A program made the position numbers and the translations under genes. The notes below the pieces were generated by a model. The model saw nothing but the letters and a program-made list of their open reading frames with translations, ran no database searches and was not told the DNA's origin. Below are positions 32,279 to 43,004 of a DNA stretch of 64,000 nucleotides, piece by piece. Every line of letters starts with the position of its first letter. Within the stretch, counting starts at the first letter, position 1. The stretch spans positions 248,001-312,000 of the forward strand of contig NZ_CP031395.1 in NCBI RefSeq assembly GCF_004328645.1, written 5' to 3'. The DNA comes from Hylemonella gracilis. Lineage in GTDB: Bacteria > Pseudomonadota > Gammaproteobacteria > Burkholderiales > Burkholderiaceae_C.

Positions 32279-35200
32279 TCAGCGCGGTATTCCAGGACTC
32301 GAAGCTGCCCCGAGTGCGGCGCCGAGCAGGCCCGCCTCGCGCTCCGCGAGCTCCAGCGCCTCGGCGTCCAAATCGGTCAGCAGACGGCGCAGTTGCAGGA
32401 TGATCTCGTGCAACCTGATTTCGTCCACCACGGTCTCGGAACGCGGCACGGCGTGGTCACGTGGTAGATGCGTGCGCAAGCCCTCCAGCAAGGGATGCAG
32501 CACGCCGCACAGATCGACCAGGCAGGTGCGAAGTTCGGCCTCGGCACGGCGCTCGCGCAAAGCCTGTTCCAGGGTAGAGGCCGCGGCCTGCACCTGCACC
32601 GCCCCCACATTGCCAGACACCCCCTTGAGCGTGTGCGCGAGGCGCATGGCGGCATCCATGTCCTGCGTGTCCAGCGCCTGCTGCAATGCCTCAGCCAGGT
32701 CTTGCTGGCCTTCCAGAAACTTGCGCAACAGGGCCATGTAGCGATCGACCCGGTGCATCACGCGCCGCAAGCCGGTCGCCGTGTCCAATCCCGCGATGTC
32801 TGAAAGTCCCTGGAGAGCCGCCACCGGCATGGCCGAAGCGGTGGTGGGCATACCAAGTCGACGCGTCGGCTCCGGCGAGCCGACCGGTGCCATGGCCGAG
32901 GGCGTAACCATCTCTCTCACGCCTTCCGACGGCGGACTGGCGTGCGCGTCCCTTTCGGAGATGGCCGAACGCGCCGGCACCCAGCGCAGCAAGGCCCGCC
33001 AAAGGTCGTCGGGCTCGATCGGCTTGGCCACGAAGTCCTGCATGCCCGATGCCAGGCAAAGTTCCCGGTCGTTCTGCATGGCGTTGGCCGTCATGGCAAC
33101 AATGGGTAATTGGTCCGGTGACCATGTCTCGCGCAACAGCTTGGTGGCGGTGACACCGTCCATGACGGGCATCTGCATGTCCATCAGCACCAGATCGAAG
33201 GGAGGATCAGCCTTGGTGATCTTCTCGATCGCGATCTTGCCGTTGTCCGCGATGTCAACCTGGAAACCTGTGCCGGTCAGCAATTCCTGCGCGACCTGCT
33301 GGTTGATTTCATTGTCTTCCACGATCAGCAGCCGCGCCCCCCGCAGGGACGTCAGGCGAGCCTCCAGCGCGGAGGGCAAGGCCTCCGGGAAGGTCATGAC
33401 CGATTCACGGGGAGACGCGTCGTCCAGCAAACGCACGGTCGTGTCGAAGAGCACAGAAGGATTGACGGGCTTGATCAGTACATCCCCCACGCCAGCGTCC
33501 TGAATCTGATGCAGAACCTCCTCGCGACCAAAGGCCGTGACCATGGCGATTTTGGGCTCGTCCGTCAGTTCCAGGGCATGGATGCGCCGCGCGGTTTCCG
33601 CGCCATCCATGCCCGGCATCTTCCAGTCGAGAAACACCAGGGCAAAGGCATTGGCCTGCCCGCTGCGTTTGCGGACGGCCTCGATGGCCTCGACCCCGCT
33701 GGACACCGTCGTCACCGCGAAGCTCATGCCCTCCAGCATTTCCTTCAGCACCAGGCAGGCCGCCTTGTTGTCGTCCACCACCAGCACGGAGCGGCCGCGC
33801 AAATCCCCGCGGGGCCGCAGCTCACGCGCGCCACCCTGGACGAGGCCCAGTCGCGCAGTGAACCAGAAGGTACTGCCCTGCCCCAGCTTGCTGCTGACGC
33901 CCACCGCTCCTCCCATGCGCTCGGCCAGCTCGCGGGAGATCGACAACCCCAGACCCGTGCCCCCGTATTCGCGGGTGGTGGAGTTGTCAGCCTGTTGAAA
34001 ACTCTGGAACAATCGACCCTGCTGCTCGGGACTGAGACCGATACCGGTGTCATGTACTGCGCAGTAGAGCAGGAGGGCCTGGTCCGTGCGCTCGCGCACG
34101 CGCATCTGCACGGTGACTTCGCCGCTCTCGGTGAATTTGACGGCGTTGTTTGCGTAGTTGATGAGAATTTGGACCAGCCGCAAGGAGTCACCGACCAGCC
34201 GCTGCGGCACGTCGTGCGCGATGTCGAAGATAAGCTCCAGACCTTTGGCATGGGCTTTTTCCGCGATCAGGTTGACGACGTTGCCCAAGGCCTTGTCAAG
34301 CTGGAATTCCGTGTGCTCGATGGCGAGCTTGCCAGCCTCGATTTTCGACAGATCCAGAATGTCATTGATGACGCCCAGCAGATGCTGCCCCGCTTGCTGG
34401 ATCTTGCGAAGGTAATCGTGCTGACGCTGGTTGAGCTCGGTCTTGAGCATCAGATGACTCAAACCGATGATGGCATTCATCGGCGTGCGGATCTCGTGCG
34501 ACATGTTCGCGAGGAAGTCGCTCTTGGCGTGCGCGGCTTCCTGCGCCCGATCCCGGGCGACCCGCAATTCACCTTCCATGCGCTTGCGCTCGGTGATGTC
34601 GGCGACCACCCAGACGCTGCCGCGCGAGAGCTCGTTGGGATCGATCGCTCTGCCGCGCAACACTGCCTCGAATCGGCTACCGTCGCGACGAAGCAAGGTC
34701 AATTCGCGGCGGTTCTGACGGTCCTCGGACAGCTCGGCATAGACGGTGTCACCGATCTCGTGGTAGTCCAGCTCGTTGGCATACCACTCCCGGGTTGAGT
34801 GTCCCAGCATGCCCCCAGGCGCGACCCCGAAGATGCGTTCGAAGCCCGCGCTGCAGCGGACGACCACGCGATTGCGCAACAGCACGATGCCGACCTCCGC
34901 GGCATCAAAAATCGCATCCTGTTCTTCCTTGGCGTTCTTGATCTCCCGCTCGGCTGCAAGACGCGCCTGAGTCGCCTCGCGCAAGGTACCGAGCGCGCCG
35001 ATCACTTGGCCAATTTCGTCGTGCCAACGCGCCGGGGGCAGATTCACGTCATGGTCGCCCAGGGCGATCTGCTTCAACGCGGCGGTGACCTGCGCCAATG
35101 GAACGGACAGGCGCGTGCGCATGAGCGCATACATGCCCAGCACCAGCAGGATCGCGAAGACCGCCAGCGCTTCCGTCAGCAGTAGCTCACGGCGATTGCG

Positions 35201-36169
35201 CGCGTCCAAGGTATCGATGCGCGCCTGCACGGCCTGGATGGCGATCCACCCCAACTCGGCGATGGCATCAGCCCGGGGATCGTAATCGGCCGCGAGATCG
35301 GCCGCGCTCATGCCGTAGTTGCCACGGCTGCGACCAATGGTCTCCAGCTTGCGCAAGAGATCCATGCCCTCCTGCATGAACAACTCGTCCACCGCCCGCA
35401 AGGCGGCCTCGAAGGCGGCCGCTTCATCGCCCCCCTCGTCGACAAGCCGCTCGCGCAGCAGTCCCAGCTCGCGCCGCAGCGACTCGATCGCGCCGCGCAG
35501 GTAGTGGATCCGCGCCAACTCCTGGGGCGTCAGCGGTCGCTTGCCCGTGAAGGCCGCGGTGAACACCGAAGCCATCTGTCCCGCGTAATCGTGCAGCGCG
35601 GTGGTCAGGCGTGCGACGGCGGTCCACTGGAACAGAACGGGATCGGACACACTGACCAGCATTTCGACTTCGGCAATGCCCGGCTCCAGGTTGTCCGGCA
35701 CCTCAATCAGGCTGCGTACCGCACGCTGGACTTCGGCGTCGGCACGCCCGTCCCGAGGACGGGTCAGCAAGGCATCCACGTTTTCCCGCGCCTGGGTCAG
35801 CATGCCTCGCGCGTTGCGCAAGGCCTGCGTCAGGCGGGCGGCCTCGTCCACATCGATGACCCGCACCTGGGTGACGGCGCCTTGCGTGGCCAGCAGGGCG
35901 GCATCCGTTTCGTCGCGCGCACGCTGCAAGGCCACAACCGTCGACGCGGCCGCCGACCGGTCGCTGCCCACCATGCCATTGACGGGACCGCGCTCCTGCG
36001 CGATCCGCACCGCCGTCCGCAAGGTCAGGTCCATCAGACGGGCAGCCTCCCGCGCTTTGAGCGCCTGCTCATGCTGCCGCAACTGTGGAATCATGGCACG
36101 CCCGACCAGAACCGCACTGGTGGCGATCACCAGGCCCATGCTCAAGCTGACGAGTACCGATACGCGCAT
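32279..36169 (-). CDS. Hybrid sensor histidine kinase (HAMP-PAS-HisKA-HATPase-REC-REC-HPt), C-terminus frameshifted
   Basis: A 1296-residue membrane kinase as written. A transmembrane helix at the start, a helical sensor region of about 310 residues resembling NIT/nitrate-type sensors, a second helix and a HAMP domain lead to PAS (380-510), HisKA with phospho-acceptor His558 (MSHEIRTPMN), the ATPase domain with GTGLGLSISRELAE, two receivers (Asp848 and Asp997) and a C-terminal HPt with His1179 (LAHTLKGVSGN). It feeds the HD-GYP regulator that follows. The reading frame breaks at the C4 run 32308-32311. Adding one base restores a C-terminal tail (FESWNTALKSYDFDAALRHL) that ends at 32205 with an ATGA overlap, giving 1321 residues. 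Confidence 0.9.
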   Translation of the reverse strand: MRVSVLVSLSMGLVIATSAVLVGRAMIPQLRQHEQALKAREAARLMDLTLRTAVRIAQERGPVNGMVGSDRSAAASTVVALQRARDETDAALLATQGAVTQVRVIDVDEAARLTQALRNARGMLTQARENVDALLTRPRDGRADAEVQRAVRSLIEVPDNLEPGIAEVEMLVSVSDPVLFQWTAVARLTTALHDYAGQMASVFTAAFTGKRPLTPQELARIHYLRGAIESLRRELGLLRERLVDEGGDEAAAFEAALRAVDELFMQEGMDLLRKLETIGRSRGNYGMSAADLAADYDPRADAIAELGWIAIQAVQARIDTLDARNRRELLLTEALAVFAILLVLGMYALMRTRLSVPLAQVTAALKQIALGDHDVNLPPARWHDEIGQVIGALGTLREATQARLAAEREIKNAKEEQDAIFDAAEVGIVLLRNRVVVRCSAGFERIFGVAPGGMLGHSTREWYANELDYHEIGDTVYAELSEDRQNRRELTLLRRDGSRFEAVLRGRAIDPNELSRGSVWVVADITERKRMEGELRVARDRAQEAAHAKSDFLANMSHEIRTPMNAIIGLSHLMLKTELNQRQHDYLRKIQQAGQHLLGVINDILDLSKIEAGKLAIEHTEFQLDKALGNVVNLIAEKAHAKGLELIFDIAHDVPQRLVGDSLRLVQILINYANNAVKFTESGEVTVQMRVRERTDQALLLYCAVHDTGIGLSPEQQGRLFQSFQQADNSTTREYGGTGLGLSISRELAERMGGAVGVSSKLGQGSTFWFTARLGLVQGGARELRPRGDLRGRSVLVVDDNKAACLVLKEMLEGMSFAVTTVSSGVEAIEAVRKRSGQANAFALVFLDWKMPGMDGAETARRIHALELTDEPKIAMVTAFGREEVLHQIQDAGVGDVLIKPVNPSVLFDTTVRLLDDASPRESVMTFPEALPSALEARLTSLRGARLLIVEDNEINQQVAQELLTGTGFQVDIADNGKIAIEKITKADPPFDLVLMDMQMPVMDGVTATKLLRETWSPDQLPIVAMTANAMQNDRELCLASGMQDFVAKPIEPDDLWRALLRWVPARSAISERDAHASPPSEGVREMVTPSAMAPVGSPEPTRRLGMPTTASAMPVAALQGLSDIAGLDTATGLRRVMHRVDRYMALLRKFLEGQQDLAEALQQALDTQDMDAAMRLAHTLKGVSGNVGAVQVQAAASTLEQALRERRAEAELRTCLVDLCGVLHPLLEGLRTHLPRDHAVPRSETVVDEIRLHEIILQLRRLLTDLDAEALELAEREAGLLGAALGAASSPGIPR

Positions 36170-36390
36170 GGAATGTCCCCATGACGGTTCCGAGTGCACG
36201 CGCCAGGATCTGGCCGTACCGCTCCAATCAATGCTGGATGCGATCGATGCGCGGGCCCGGTCTGTCTGTTCTTTTACCTTTTACGCACCTGCCGCTCCCT
36301 CGGCATTGCCCCTGGTCCGATTGAAGCCAATATACCCTCGAGAAGCAAGGCGCGTGCAAATCACAAAGTGTGAATTTGTTCCGGAAATAA
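36170..36390. promoter_or_regulatory. Upstream region of the hybrid kinase gene
   Basis: About 220 bases without a credible gene. It should carry the promoter of the kinase operon, transcribed leftward. It has a locally AT-richer stretch around 36320-36390, but I see no clear operator. Confidence 0.4.
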
Positions 36391-36422
36391 AAAAGGGCCA
36401 CGGCATTTGCCGTGGCCCTTTT
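36391..36422 (-). terminator. Strong rho-independent terminator after the rplQ-tRNA unit
   Basis: AAAAGGGCCACGGC (36391-36404) pairs perfectly with GCCGTGGCCCTTTT (36409-36422) around an ATTT loop, followed on the minus strand by a T-rich tract. It ends transcription of the ribosomal-protein/tRNA unit just after the tRNA; the symmetrical A and T tracts could let it act both ways. Confidence 0.85.
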
Positions 36423-36431
36423 CGATCGACT

Positions 36432-36508
<77 letters not shown>

Positions 36509-36526
36509 GTAGCCTTAGAGTATAGC

Positions 36527-36913
36527 TTATTCCGACTTACTTTGTTCAGCGCCGGCGGGACGATCAACCAATTCCACCAGCGCCATGGGGGCGTTGTCCC
36601 CCACGCGGAAACCCATCTTGAGGATGCGCGTGTAACCACCCGGGCGCGCCTTGAAGCGCGGGCCCAATTCGTCGAACAGCTTGACCACGCTGTCGCGGCT
36701 GCGCAGGCGGTCGAAAGCGAGACGACGATTGGCCACCGTGGCTTCCTTGGCCAGAGTGATCATGGGCTCGACAACGCGGCGCAGTTCCTTGGCCTTGGGG
36801 ACCGTGGTCTTGATGACTTCGTGCTCGATGAGCGAGTTCATCATGTTGCGCAGCATCGCAAGGCGGTGCTCGCTGGTTCGGTTGAGTTTGCGGAGTCCGT
36901 GTCCGTGACGCAT
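36527..36913 (-). CDS. rplQ: 50S ribosomal protein L17
   Basis: 128 residues, starting [16 protein letters not shown], the conserved L17 N-terminus, with [19 protein letters not shown] and [14 protein letters not shown]. It binds 23S rRNA near the exit tunnel of the large subunit. It is the last gene of the alpha operon, 119 bases after rpoA with two stem-loops in between. Confidence 0.98.
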   Translation of the reverse strand: MRHGHGLRKLNRTSEHRLAMLRNMMNSLIEHEVIKTTVPKAKELRRVVEPMITLAKEATVANRRLAFDRLRSRDSVVKLFDELGPRFKARPGGYTRILKMGFRVGDNAPMALVELVDRPAGAEQSKSE

Positions 36914-36972
36914 GGTGCTTTCCTTTCCTTATATAAAACGGGCAGCCGTATCAGGTACTGCCCGGTGCACCC

Positions 36973-37020
36973 AGCCCCGTGGGGGGCCAGTTTCGGTACG
37001 CCTCTCACCCGTGGTGAGGG
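36973..37020. repeat. Two stem-loops in the rpoA-rplQ spacer
   Basis: GCCCC/GGGGGC around GTG (about 36974-36988) and CTCACC/GGTGAG around CGT (37004-37018) lie between rpoA and rplQ. No U-tract follows, so RNA processing or partial attenuation is likelier than full termination. Confidence 0.5.
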
Positions 37021-37032
37021 CGATATTCTAGT

Positions 37033-38019
37033 TCAGCGCTTCTCGAGCGCGGCCGGCGGCCAGTTCTCGAGCTTCATGCCCAGAGTCAGGCCACGCGAAG
37101 CCAGCACTTCCTTGATTTCGTTGAGCGACTTGCGACCCAGATTGGGGGTCTTGAGCAACTCGTTCTCGGAACGTTGGATCAGATCGCCGATGTAGTAGAT
37201 GTTCTCAGCCTTCAGGCAGTTGGCCGAGCGCACCGTGAGTTCGAGCTCATCGACCGGACGCAGCAGGATGGGGTCAAACTGACCCGCGCTGCGCTGCGAG
37301 GGCGCGTCAAAGATCTTCTCGCTGCCATCCAGCTGGGCGAACACGGCCAGTTGCTCGACCAGAATCTTGGCCGAGGCACGCACCGCGTCTTCCGCAGTGA
37401 TCGTGCCGTTGGTCTCGATTTCAATGACCAGCTTGTCCAGGTCGGTGCGCTGCTCGACGCGGGCGCTTTCAACCGCGTAGCTCACGCGCTTGACCGGCGA
37501 GTAGGACGCATCTAGGACGATGCGGCCGATGGACTTGCTTTGCTCGTCCGTGTGGCGACGCATGGTGCCCGGCACGTAGCCACGGCCCTTCTCGACCTTG
37601 ATCTGCATGTCGAGCTTGCCGCCCGCCGACAGCGTGGCGATGACATGCTCGGGATTGATGATTTCCACGTCGTGCGGCGTCTGGATATCGCCTGCGGTGA
37701 CGACGCCTTCGCCGTCCTTGCGCAGGGAGAGCGTCACTTCATCACGGTTGTGCAGCTTGAAGACCACGCCCTTGAGGTTCAGAAGGATGTTGACCACATC
37801 CTCCTGCACACCGTCAATCGACGAGTACTCGTGCAGAACGCCGGCGATCGTGACCTCGGTGGCCGCGTAACCCGGCATCGACGACAGCAGAACGCGGCGC
37901 AGGGCGTTGCCCAGCGTGTGCCCATAGCCACGCTCGAACGGCTCCAGCGCAACTTTGGCGCGATTCAGACCGAGTTGCTCGACGTTGATGGTTTTGGGTT
38001 TCAGCAGACTGGTTTGCAT
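37033..38019 (-). CDS. rpoA: DNA-directed RNA polymerase alpha subunit
   Basis: 328 residues. The N-terminal assembly domain shows [32 protein letters not shown] and the C-terminal domain carries the DNA/activator-binding helices ([46 protein letters not shown]). It dimerises to nucleate RNA polymerase. Placed after rpsD in the standard alpha-operon order with a 101-base spacer. Confidence 0.99.
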   Translation of the reverse strand: MQTSLLKPKTINVEQLGLNRAKVALEPFERGYGHTLGNALRRVLLSSMPGYAATEVTIAGVLHEYSSIDGVQEDVVNILLNLKGVVFKLHNRDEVTLSLRKDGEGVVTAGDIQTPHDVEIINPEHVIATLSAGGKLDMQIKVEKGRGYVPGTMRRHTDEQSKSIGRIVLDASYSPVKRVSYAVESARVEQRTDLDKLVIEIETNGTITAEDAVRASAKILVEQLAVFAQLDGSEKIFDAPSQRSAGQFDPILLRPVDELELTVRSANCLKAENIYYIGDLIQRSENELLKTPNLGRKSLNEIKEVLASRGLTLGMKLENWPPAALEKR

Positions 38020-38073
38020 GAAAACTTCCTGTCAATACCCCCGGCTCGTTACACCGGTAAGGCTGGTGAAGCA

Positions 38074-38097
38074 CCCGCGAGGCCTGGGCCCCGCGGG
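38074..38097. repeat. Palindromic stem-loop between rpsD and rpoA
   Basis: CCCGCG-A-GGCC-TG-GGCC-C-CGCGGG forms a ten-pair interrupted hairpin at 38074-38097. Without a U-tract it may set the rpoA-to-ribosomal-protein expression ratio through processing or pausing. Confidence 0.5.
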
Positions 38098-38120
38098 AAC
38101 GTTGCTCAATGCTCGGCTGA

Positions 38121-38744
38121 TTAACGCGAATACAACTCAACGATCAGCGATTCGTTGATGTCGGATCCAAACTCATCACGGTCAGGGGCCTTCTTGAAGG
38201 CGCCTTCGGCCTTGTCCACGTTGACTTCCACCCAGGCAGGAAAACCGACTTGCTGCGCGAGCTGCAGGGCTTCGACCACGCGGTTCTGCTTCTTGGACTT
38301 GTCGCGGACAGCGATCACGTCACCGGCCTGGACCATGTAGGACGGGATGTTGACGGCCTGACCATTCACGGTGATCGCCTTGTGCGACACCAGTTGGCGC
38401 GCCTCGGCGCGGGTGGAACCGAAACCCATGCGATAGACGACGTTGTCCAGACGGGATTCCAGCAGGCTCAGCAGATTGGCGCCGGAATTGCCCTTACCTT
38501 GGGAAGCCTGCTCGAAATAGCGGCGGAACTGGCGCTCCAGCACGCCGTACATGCGCTTGACCTTCTGCTTCTCGCGCAGCTGCAGACCATAGTCGGACGT
38601 GCGAGCACCGGAGATGCGGCCATGCTGGCCGGGCTTGGAATCGAACTTGGCCTTGTCACTGATGGAGCGACGGGCGCTCTTCAGGAACAGGTCGGTGCCT
38701 TCACGACGAGAGAGTTTGGCCTTGGGGCCGAGGTAACGTGCCAC
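38121..38744 (-). CDS. rpsD: 30S ribosomal protein S4
   Basis: 207 residues with the S4 RNA-binding domain ([31 protein letters not shown]). It lacks the zinc-binding cysteines of some S4 proteins. S4 initiates small-subunit assembly and in E. coli represses the alpha operon by binding its leader. 115-base spacers flank it on the rpsK side. Confidence 0.98.
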   Translation of the reverse strand: MARYLGPKAKLSRREGTDLFLKSARRSISDKAKFDSKPGQHGRISGARTSDYGLQLREKQKVKRMYGVLERQFRRYFEQASQGKGNSGANLLSLLESRLDNVVYRMGFGSTRAEARQLVSHKAITVNGQAVNIPSYMVQAGDVIAVRDKSKKQNRVVEALQLAQQVGFPAWVEVNVDKAEGAFKKAPDRDEFGSDINESLIVELYSR

Positions 38745-38859
38745 TTGAGTGTCCTTTTCTTCAACTGCCGCAGCCTGGAGCTACGGGAGCCACCAACGCG
38801 CGATGCGGGTGGCGGTGGGCTTGGTTAAAAAATGCTTAGCGGTGCCAGAACGGCCTAAA

Positions 38860-39264
38860 TCAGATGCGACGACGTTTCTGCGGACGGCAGCCGTTGTGCG
38901 GCATGGGCGTCACGTCGGCGATCGTGTTGATCCGGATGCCCAGCGCGGCAAGTGCTCGCACCGAGGATTCACGGCCGGGGCCAGGGCCCTTGATTTCAAC
39001 GTCCAGGTTCTTGATGCCCTGTTCGATGGCCGCGCGACCCGCCACTTCGGACGCCACCTGGGCGGCGAACGGTGTGGACTTGCGGGAGCCCTTGAAACCC
39101 TGACCACCGGAAGAAGCCCAGGACAAAGCATTGCCCTGACGATCCGTGATCGTGATGATGGTGTTGTTGAAGGAAGCATGCACGTGGGCGATACCGTCAG
39201 CCACGTTCTTGCGAACCTTCTTGCGCACGCGCTGCGCAGCGGTATTGGCGGGAGCTTTAGCCAT
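38860..39264 (-). CDS. rpsK: 30S ribosomal protein S11
   Basis: 134 residues with typical [30 protein letters not shown] and a C-terminal [15 protein letters not shown] tail. It lines the platform of the small subunit near the Shine-Dalgarno helix. Starts 20 bases after rpsM. Confidence 0.98.
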   Translation of the reverse strand: MAKAPANTAAQRVRKKVRKNVADGIAHVHASFNNTIITITDRQGNALSWASSGGQGFKGSRKSTPFAAQVASEVAGRAAIEQGIKNLDVEIKGPGPGRESSVRALAALGIRINTIADVTPMPHNGCRPQKRRRI

Positions 39265-39284
39265 GGTGTTCTTTCAATGCCGGT

Positions 39285-39650
39285 TTATTTCTTCAATGCC
39301 GCGGCGCCCTTGCGCGGACCCTTGCGAGTGCGGGCATTGGTGCGCGTGCGCTGACCGCGCATGGGCAGGCCACGGCGATGGCGCAGGCCACGATAGCAAC
39401 CGATGTCCATCAAACGCTTGATGTTCATCGTGGTTTCGCGGCGCAGGTCACCTTCAATCGTGAACTGGGCAATCTGGTCGCGGATTTTTTCCTGGTCGGC
39501 GTCGGTCAGGTCCTTCACCTTCTTGGAAAAAGGAATGCCGCAAGCCACGCAAATCTTGCGGGCGCGGGTGCGACCGATACCAAAGATGGCGGTCAAGCCA
39601 ATCTCGGTATGCTGATGCGGCGGAATGTTGATGCCAGCGATACGTGCCAT
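39285..39650 (-). CDS. rpsM: 30S ribosomal protein S13
   Basis: 121 residues starting [29 protein letters not shown], with the basic tail [18 protein letters not shown]. It sits at the subunit interface and contacts tRNA. It is followed closely by rpsK in the alpha operon. Confidence 0.98.
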   Translation of the reverse strand: MARIAGINIPPHQHTEIGLTAIFGIGRTRARKICVACGIPFSKKVKDLTDADQEKIRDQIAQFTIEGDLRRETTMNIKRLMDIGCYRGLRHRRGLPMRGQRTRTNARTRKGPRKGAAALKK

Positions 39651-39674
39651 TTTCGTCCTCTTAAACTCTTGCGA

Positions 39675-39788
39675 TCAGCCTTGGCGCTGCTTGTGGCGCG
39701 GATCCGTGCAGATCACGCGCACCACGCCGTTGCGGCGGATGATTTTGCAGTTGCGGCAAATTTTCTTGACCGAAGCCGAAACTCTCAT
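39675..39788 (-). CDS. rpmJ: 50S ribosomal protein L36
   Basis: A 37-residue protein starting at ATG 39788: [20 protein letters not shown] onward, ending RHKQRQG. The zinc ribbon Cys-x2-Cys ... Cys-x4-His is intact, so this is the zinc-binding (C+) form. It stabilises 23S rRNA domains. It lies between infA and rpsM as expected, but is too short for most gene-length cutoffs. Confidence 0.96.
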   Translation of the reverse strand: MRVSASVKKICRNCKIIRRNGVVRVICTDPRHKQRQG

Positions 39789-39831
39789 GATGCTCTCCTA
39801 AAACTACTGTGCCTACGCCTTGCGAATCACG

Positions 39832-40050
39832 TCATTTGGCGCGGAACACGATCCGCGCACGCGTCAAGTCGTAAGGCGTCAACTCGACCGTTACCTTGTC
39901 ACCGGGAAGAATTCGGATGTAGTGCATCCGCATCTTTCCGGAGATATGTCCCAACACGATGTGGCCGTTCTCCAGCTTGACGCGAAACGTCGCGTTCGGC
40001 AGGTTTTCGACCACCTCGCCCTGCATCTGAATTACATCGTCCTTCGCCAT
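39832..40050 (-). CDS. infA: Translation initiation factor IF-1
   Basis: 72 residues with an S1/OB fold ([55 protein letters not shown]). It binds the ribosomal A site during initiation. Placement between secY and rpmJ is characteristic of betaproteobacteria. It starts nine bases after the secY stop. Confidence 0.97.
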   Translation of the reverse strand: MAKDDVIQMQGEVVENLPNATFRVKLENGHIVLGHISGKMRMHYIRILPGDKVTVELTPYDLTRARIVFRAK

Positions 40051-40059
40051 GTTGCATGC

Positions 40060-41379
40060 TCATGCACCCAGCGTGGGCTTGAAATTAGCCTTCTTCAACA
40101 GAGACTCGTACTGCTGGCTCATCAGATAGTTCTGAACCTGCGCCATGAAATCCATCGTGACCACGACCAGGATCAGCAGCGAAGTGCCGCCGAAATAGAA
40201 AGGCACGTTGTATTCCAGAATCAGGAATTCAGGCAGCAGGCAGACGAAGGTGATGTAGATCGCACCCGCCAATGTCAGGCGCAACAGAATCTTGTCGATG
40301 TACTTGGCGGTTTGATCACCCGGACGGATGCCCGGAATGAAGGCGCCGCCCTTCTTCAGGTTGTCCGCCGTCTCACGACTGTTGAACACCAGCGCCGTGT
40401 AGAAGAAGCAGAAGAAAATGATCGCGGCGGCGTACAACATCACGTAGACCGGCTGACCGGGAGCCAGGCTGGCCGCGATGTCCTTGAGCCACAGCATCGA
40501 GTCACCACTGCTGAACCAGCTCACCACGGTGGCGGGCAGCAGGATGATGCTGGACGCGAAGATGGGCGGAATCACGCCGGCCATGTTCAACTTCAGCGGC
40601 AGGTGCGACGACTGGCCACCATAGACCTTGTTGCCGACCTGACGGCGCGCATAGTTCACCAGAATCTTGCGCTGACCTCGCTCGACGAACACGACGAACC
40701 AGGTCACCAACACCACCAGCGCCACGATGAACAGCGCCGCGATGATGCTCATCGAACCCGTGCGCACAAGTTCCAGCAGGCCGCCAATGGCGCCCGGCAG
40801 ACCGGCCGCGATACCGCCGAAGATCAGGATCGAGATGCCATTGCCCAGACCCCGCTCGGTGATCTGTTCACCCAGCCACATCAGGAACATGGTGCCCGCC
40901 GTCAGCGTCACGACCGCGGTGAAGCGGAAACCCATGCCAGGATCAATCACCAGGCCGGGCGAGCTCTCCAGCGCGATCGCGATGCCCAGCGACTGGAACA
41001 CTGCCAGACCCAGCGTCGCGTAACGCGTGTACTGGGTGATCTTGCGTCGACCAGATTCGCCTTCCTTCTTCAACTGCTCGAAGGTGGGCAGCACATAGGT
41101 CAGCAGCTGCAGGATGATGGACGCGGAAATGTAGGGCATGATGCCCAGCGCGAACACCGTGAAGCGAGACAGCGCGCCACCCGAGAACATGTTGAACAAG
41201 CTCAGGATGCCGCCTTGCTGACCCTTGAAAAGCTGGGCCAGCTGATCGGGATTGATGCCAGGCACCGGGATGTGCGCGCCAATGCGGTACACCACCAGAG
41301 CGAGCAGCAAGAAGACCAGCCGGCGACGCAGGTCGCCGAACTTGCCGGTCTTTGCCAACTGAGCCGCGTTCGTAGCCAC
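40060..41379 (-). CDS. secY: Preprotein translocase channel subunit SecY
   Basis: 439 residues with ten transmembrane helices. It begins with the cytosolic segment [30 protein letters not shown], and the plug and pore region follows; [19 protein letters not shown] cytosolic loop motifs are seen as [21 protein letters not shown]. It forms the Sec channel with SecE and SecG. It is located after rplO and coupled to infA. Confidence 0.98.
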   Translation of the reverse strand: MATNAAQLAKTGKFGDLRRRLVFLLLALVVYRIGAHIPVPGINPDQLAQLFKGQQGGILSLFNMFSGGALSRFTVFALGIMPYISASIILQLLTYVLPTFEQLKKEGESGRRKITQYTRYATLGLAVFQSLGIAIALESSPGLVIDPGMGFRFTAVVTLTAGTMFLMWLGEQITERGLGNGISILIFGGIAAGLPGAIGGLLELVRTGSMSIIAALFIVALVVLVTWFVVFVERGQRKILVNYARRQVGNKVYGGQSSHLPLKLNMAGVIPPIFASSIILLPATVVSWFSSGDSMLWLKDIAASLAPGQPVYVMLYAAAIIFFCFFYTALVFNSRETADNLKKGGAFIPGIRPGDQTAKYIDKILLRLTLAGAIYITFVCLLPEFLILEYNVPFYFGGTSLLILVVVTMDFMAQVQNYLMSQQYESLLKKANFKPTLGA

Positions 41380-41427
41380 TGTTGCTTACTCTCTTCCGTC
41401 GATCCGTTGAATCCGCTCGTGTGCCGT

Positions 41428-41859
41428 TCAGGCCACGCTGCCGCCGGCCGCCTCGATGGCCGCCTTGGCACCAGCCGTGGCACCGATGCCGTTCAGCTTG
41501 ACCGCTTTCTTGATCTCGCCGGACTTGATGACCTTGACGACCTTGGCCAGTTCACCGACCAGGCCTGCTTGCTTGAGTGCCAACAGGTCCACGCTGTCGA
41601 CACCCAGTTTGTCCAACGCGGACAGGGTGACCTCGGCATTGAACTTCAGCAGGGCCGACTTGAAGCCGCGCTTGGGCAAGCGACGATGCATGGGCATCTG
41701 GCCGCCTTCGAAGCCAACCTTGTGGTAGCCGCCCGAACGCGACTTCTGACCCTTGTGACCGCGACCGGCAGTCTTGCCCAGGCCGGAACCGATGCCACGG
41801 CCGACGCGACGCTTGGCGTGCTTGGCGCCGTCAGCCGGCTTGATGGTGTTGAGTTGCAT
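41428..41859 (-). CDS. rplO: 50S ribosomal protein L15
   Basis: 143 residues. The N-terminal [22 protein letters not shown] glycine/arginine-rich extension and the [14 protein letters not shown] motif are characteristic. It organises 23S rRNA late in large-subunit assembly. Starts ten bases after rpmD. Confidence 0.98.
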   Translation of the reverse strand: MQLNTIKPADGAKHAKRRVGRGIGSGLGKTAGRGHKGQKSRSGGYHKVGFEGGQMPMHRRLPKRGFKSALLKFNAEVTLSALDKLGVDSVDLLALKQAGLVGELAKVVKVIKSGEIKKAVKLNGIGATAGAKAAIEAAGGSVA

Positions 41860-41869
41860 TGCGAGCCTC

Positions 41870-42052
41870 TCAGAGAACCTTGACCAGATAACTGATCTTG
41901 TTGATCATGCCGCGCACGGCGGGCGTGTCCTGCAGCTCGCTCACGCTGTTGAGCTTGCGCAGACCCAGGCCACGCACGGTCGCGCGGTGCGATTCCTTGG
42001 TGCCGATGGGGCTGCGGACCAATTGAACCTTGACGGTTTGTTGAGTTGCCAT
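41870..42052 (-). CDS. rpmD: 50S ribosomal protein L30
   Basis: A 60-residue protein ([53 protein letters not shown]) with the L30 ferredoxin-like fold. It is followed by rplO and begins 18 bases after rpsE. Confidence 0.97.
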   Translation of the reverse strand: MATQQTVKVQLVRSPIGTKESHRATVRGLGLRKLNSVSELQDTPAVRGMINKISYLVKVL

Positions 42053-42070
42053 GTCAGACTCCTAGTGCGC

Positions 42071-42601
42071 TCAGGCGGTGAAGAGTTCTTCAACCGTCTT
42101 GCCGCGCTTGGCGGCCACCTCGGCGGGCGTGCTGCTGTTGTTCAGCGCATCCAGCGTGGCACGCACCATGTTGTACGGATTGGTCGAACCATGGCTCTTG
42201 GCCACGATGTCGGTGATGCCCATCACCTCGAAGATGGCGCGCATCGGACCACCTGCGATGATGCCCGTGCCCTTGGGGGCCGGAAGCATCATGACGCTGG
42301 CGGCACCGTGTTGGCCCATCACCTTGTGATGCAGCGTGCCATTCTTGAGGGACACCTTGAGCATGTTGCGACGGGCCTCTTCCATGGCCTTCTGCACGGC
42401 CGCGGGCACTTCCTTGGATTTGCCCTTGCCCATGCCGACGCGGCCATCGCCATCGCCCACCACGGTCAGCGCGGCGAAGCCCAGGATACGGCCACCCTTG
42501 ACCACCTTGGTCACGCGGTTGACCGCAATCATCTTCTCGCGCAGACCGTCCTCGGGACCTTCGGCCCCTTTGCCCTGCATTTTTGCTTGAACCTTAGCCA
42601 T
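42071..42601 (-). CDS. rpsE: 30S ribosomal protein S5
   Basis: 176 residues. Double-stranded RNA-binding N-domain ([59 protein letters not shown]) and a helicase-like C-domain with [16 protein letters not shown]. It contributes to decoding accuracy and mRNA unwinding. The N-terminus has a short extra stretch ahead of REKM. Confidence 0.98.
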   Translation of the reverse strand: MAKVQAKMQGKGAEGPEDGLREKMIAVNRVTKVVKGGRILGFAALTVVGDGDGRVGMGKGKSKEVPAAVQKAMEEARRNMLKVSLKNGTLHHKVMGQHGAASVMMLPAPKGTGIIAGGPMRAIFEVMGITDIVAKSHGSTNPYNMVRATLDALNNSSTPAEVAAKRGKTVEELFTA

Positions 42602-42618
42602 GTTTGCTTCCGATCTGC

Positions 42619-42984
42619 TTAGAACTGCAAGCCCGCTTCACGCGCGGCATCCGCCAGCGCCTTGACGCGACCGTGGTACGCGAAGCCCGAACGGTCAAAG
42701 GCGACTTTCTCGACGCCCGCCTTCTTGGCTTTCTCGGCGATGCGCTTGCCGATCAGTTGCGCGGCGGCGGCATTGCCACCCTTGCCCGCGCCACCCAGGG
42801 ACTTGCGCACCTCTGCCTCGGCCGTGGAAGCGGAGGCAAGCACCTTGGCGCCGTCTTCCGACACCACGCTGGCGTAGATGTGCAAGTTGGTACGGTTCAC
42901 GGTCAGACGCGCCACGCCTTGTTGGGCGATGCGGATGCGGGTCTGACGCGCCCGACGAAGACGCTGCTCTTTTTTGGTCATCAT
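42619..42984 (-). CDS. rplR: 50S ribosomal protein L18
   Basis: 121 residues with [42 protein letters not shown] and the family tail [31 protein letters not shown]. It binds 5S rRNA with L5. Starts 21 bases after rplF. Confidence 0.98.
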   Translation of the reverse strand: MMTKKEQRLRRARQTRIRIAQQGVARLTVNRTNLHIYASVVSEDGAKVLASASTAEAEVRKSLGGAGKGGNAAAAQLIGKRIAEKAKKAGVEKVAFDRSGFAYHGRVKALADAAREAGLQF

Positions 42985-43004
42985 GATGAGTATCCTTTTG
43001 AGCC

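Noticed and set aside
39820..41883. Rightward open frame of 687 codons opposite infA, secY and rplO
   Set aside because: It is antisense to universally conserved ribosomal-operon genes, has His/Gln/Arg-rich composition typical of GC-rich shadow frames and no recognisable domain.
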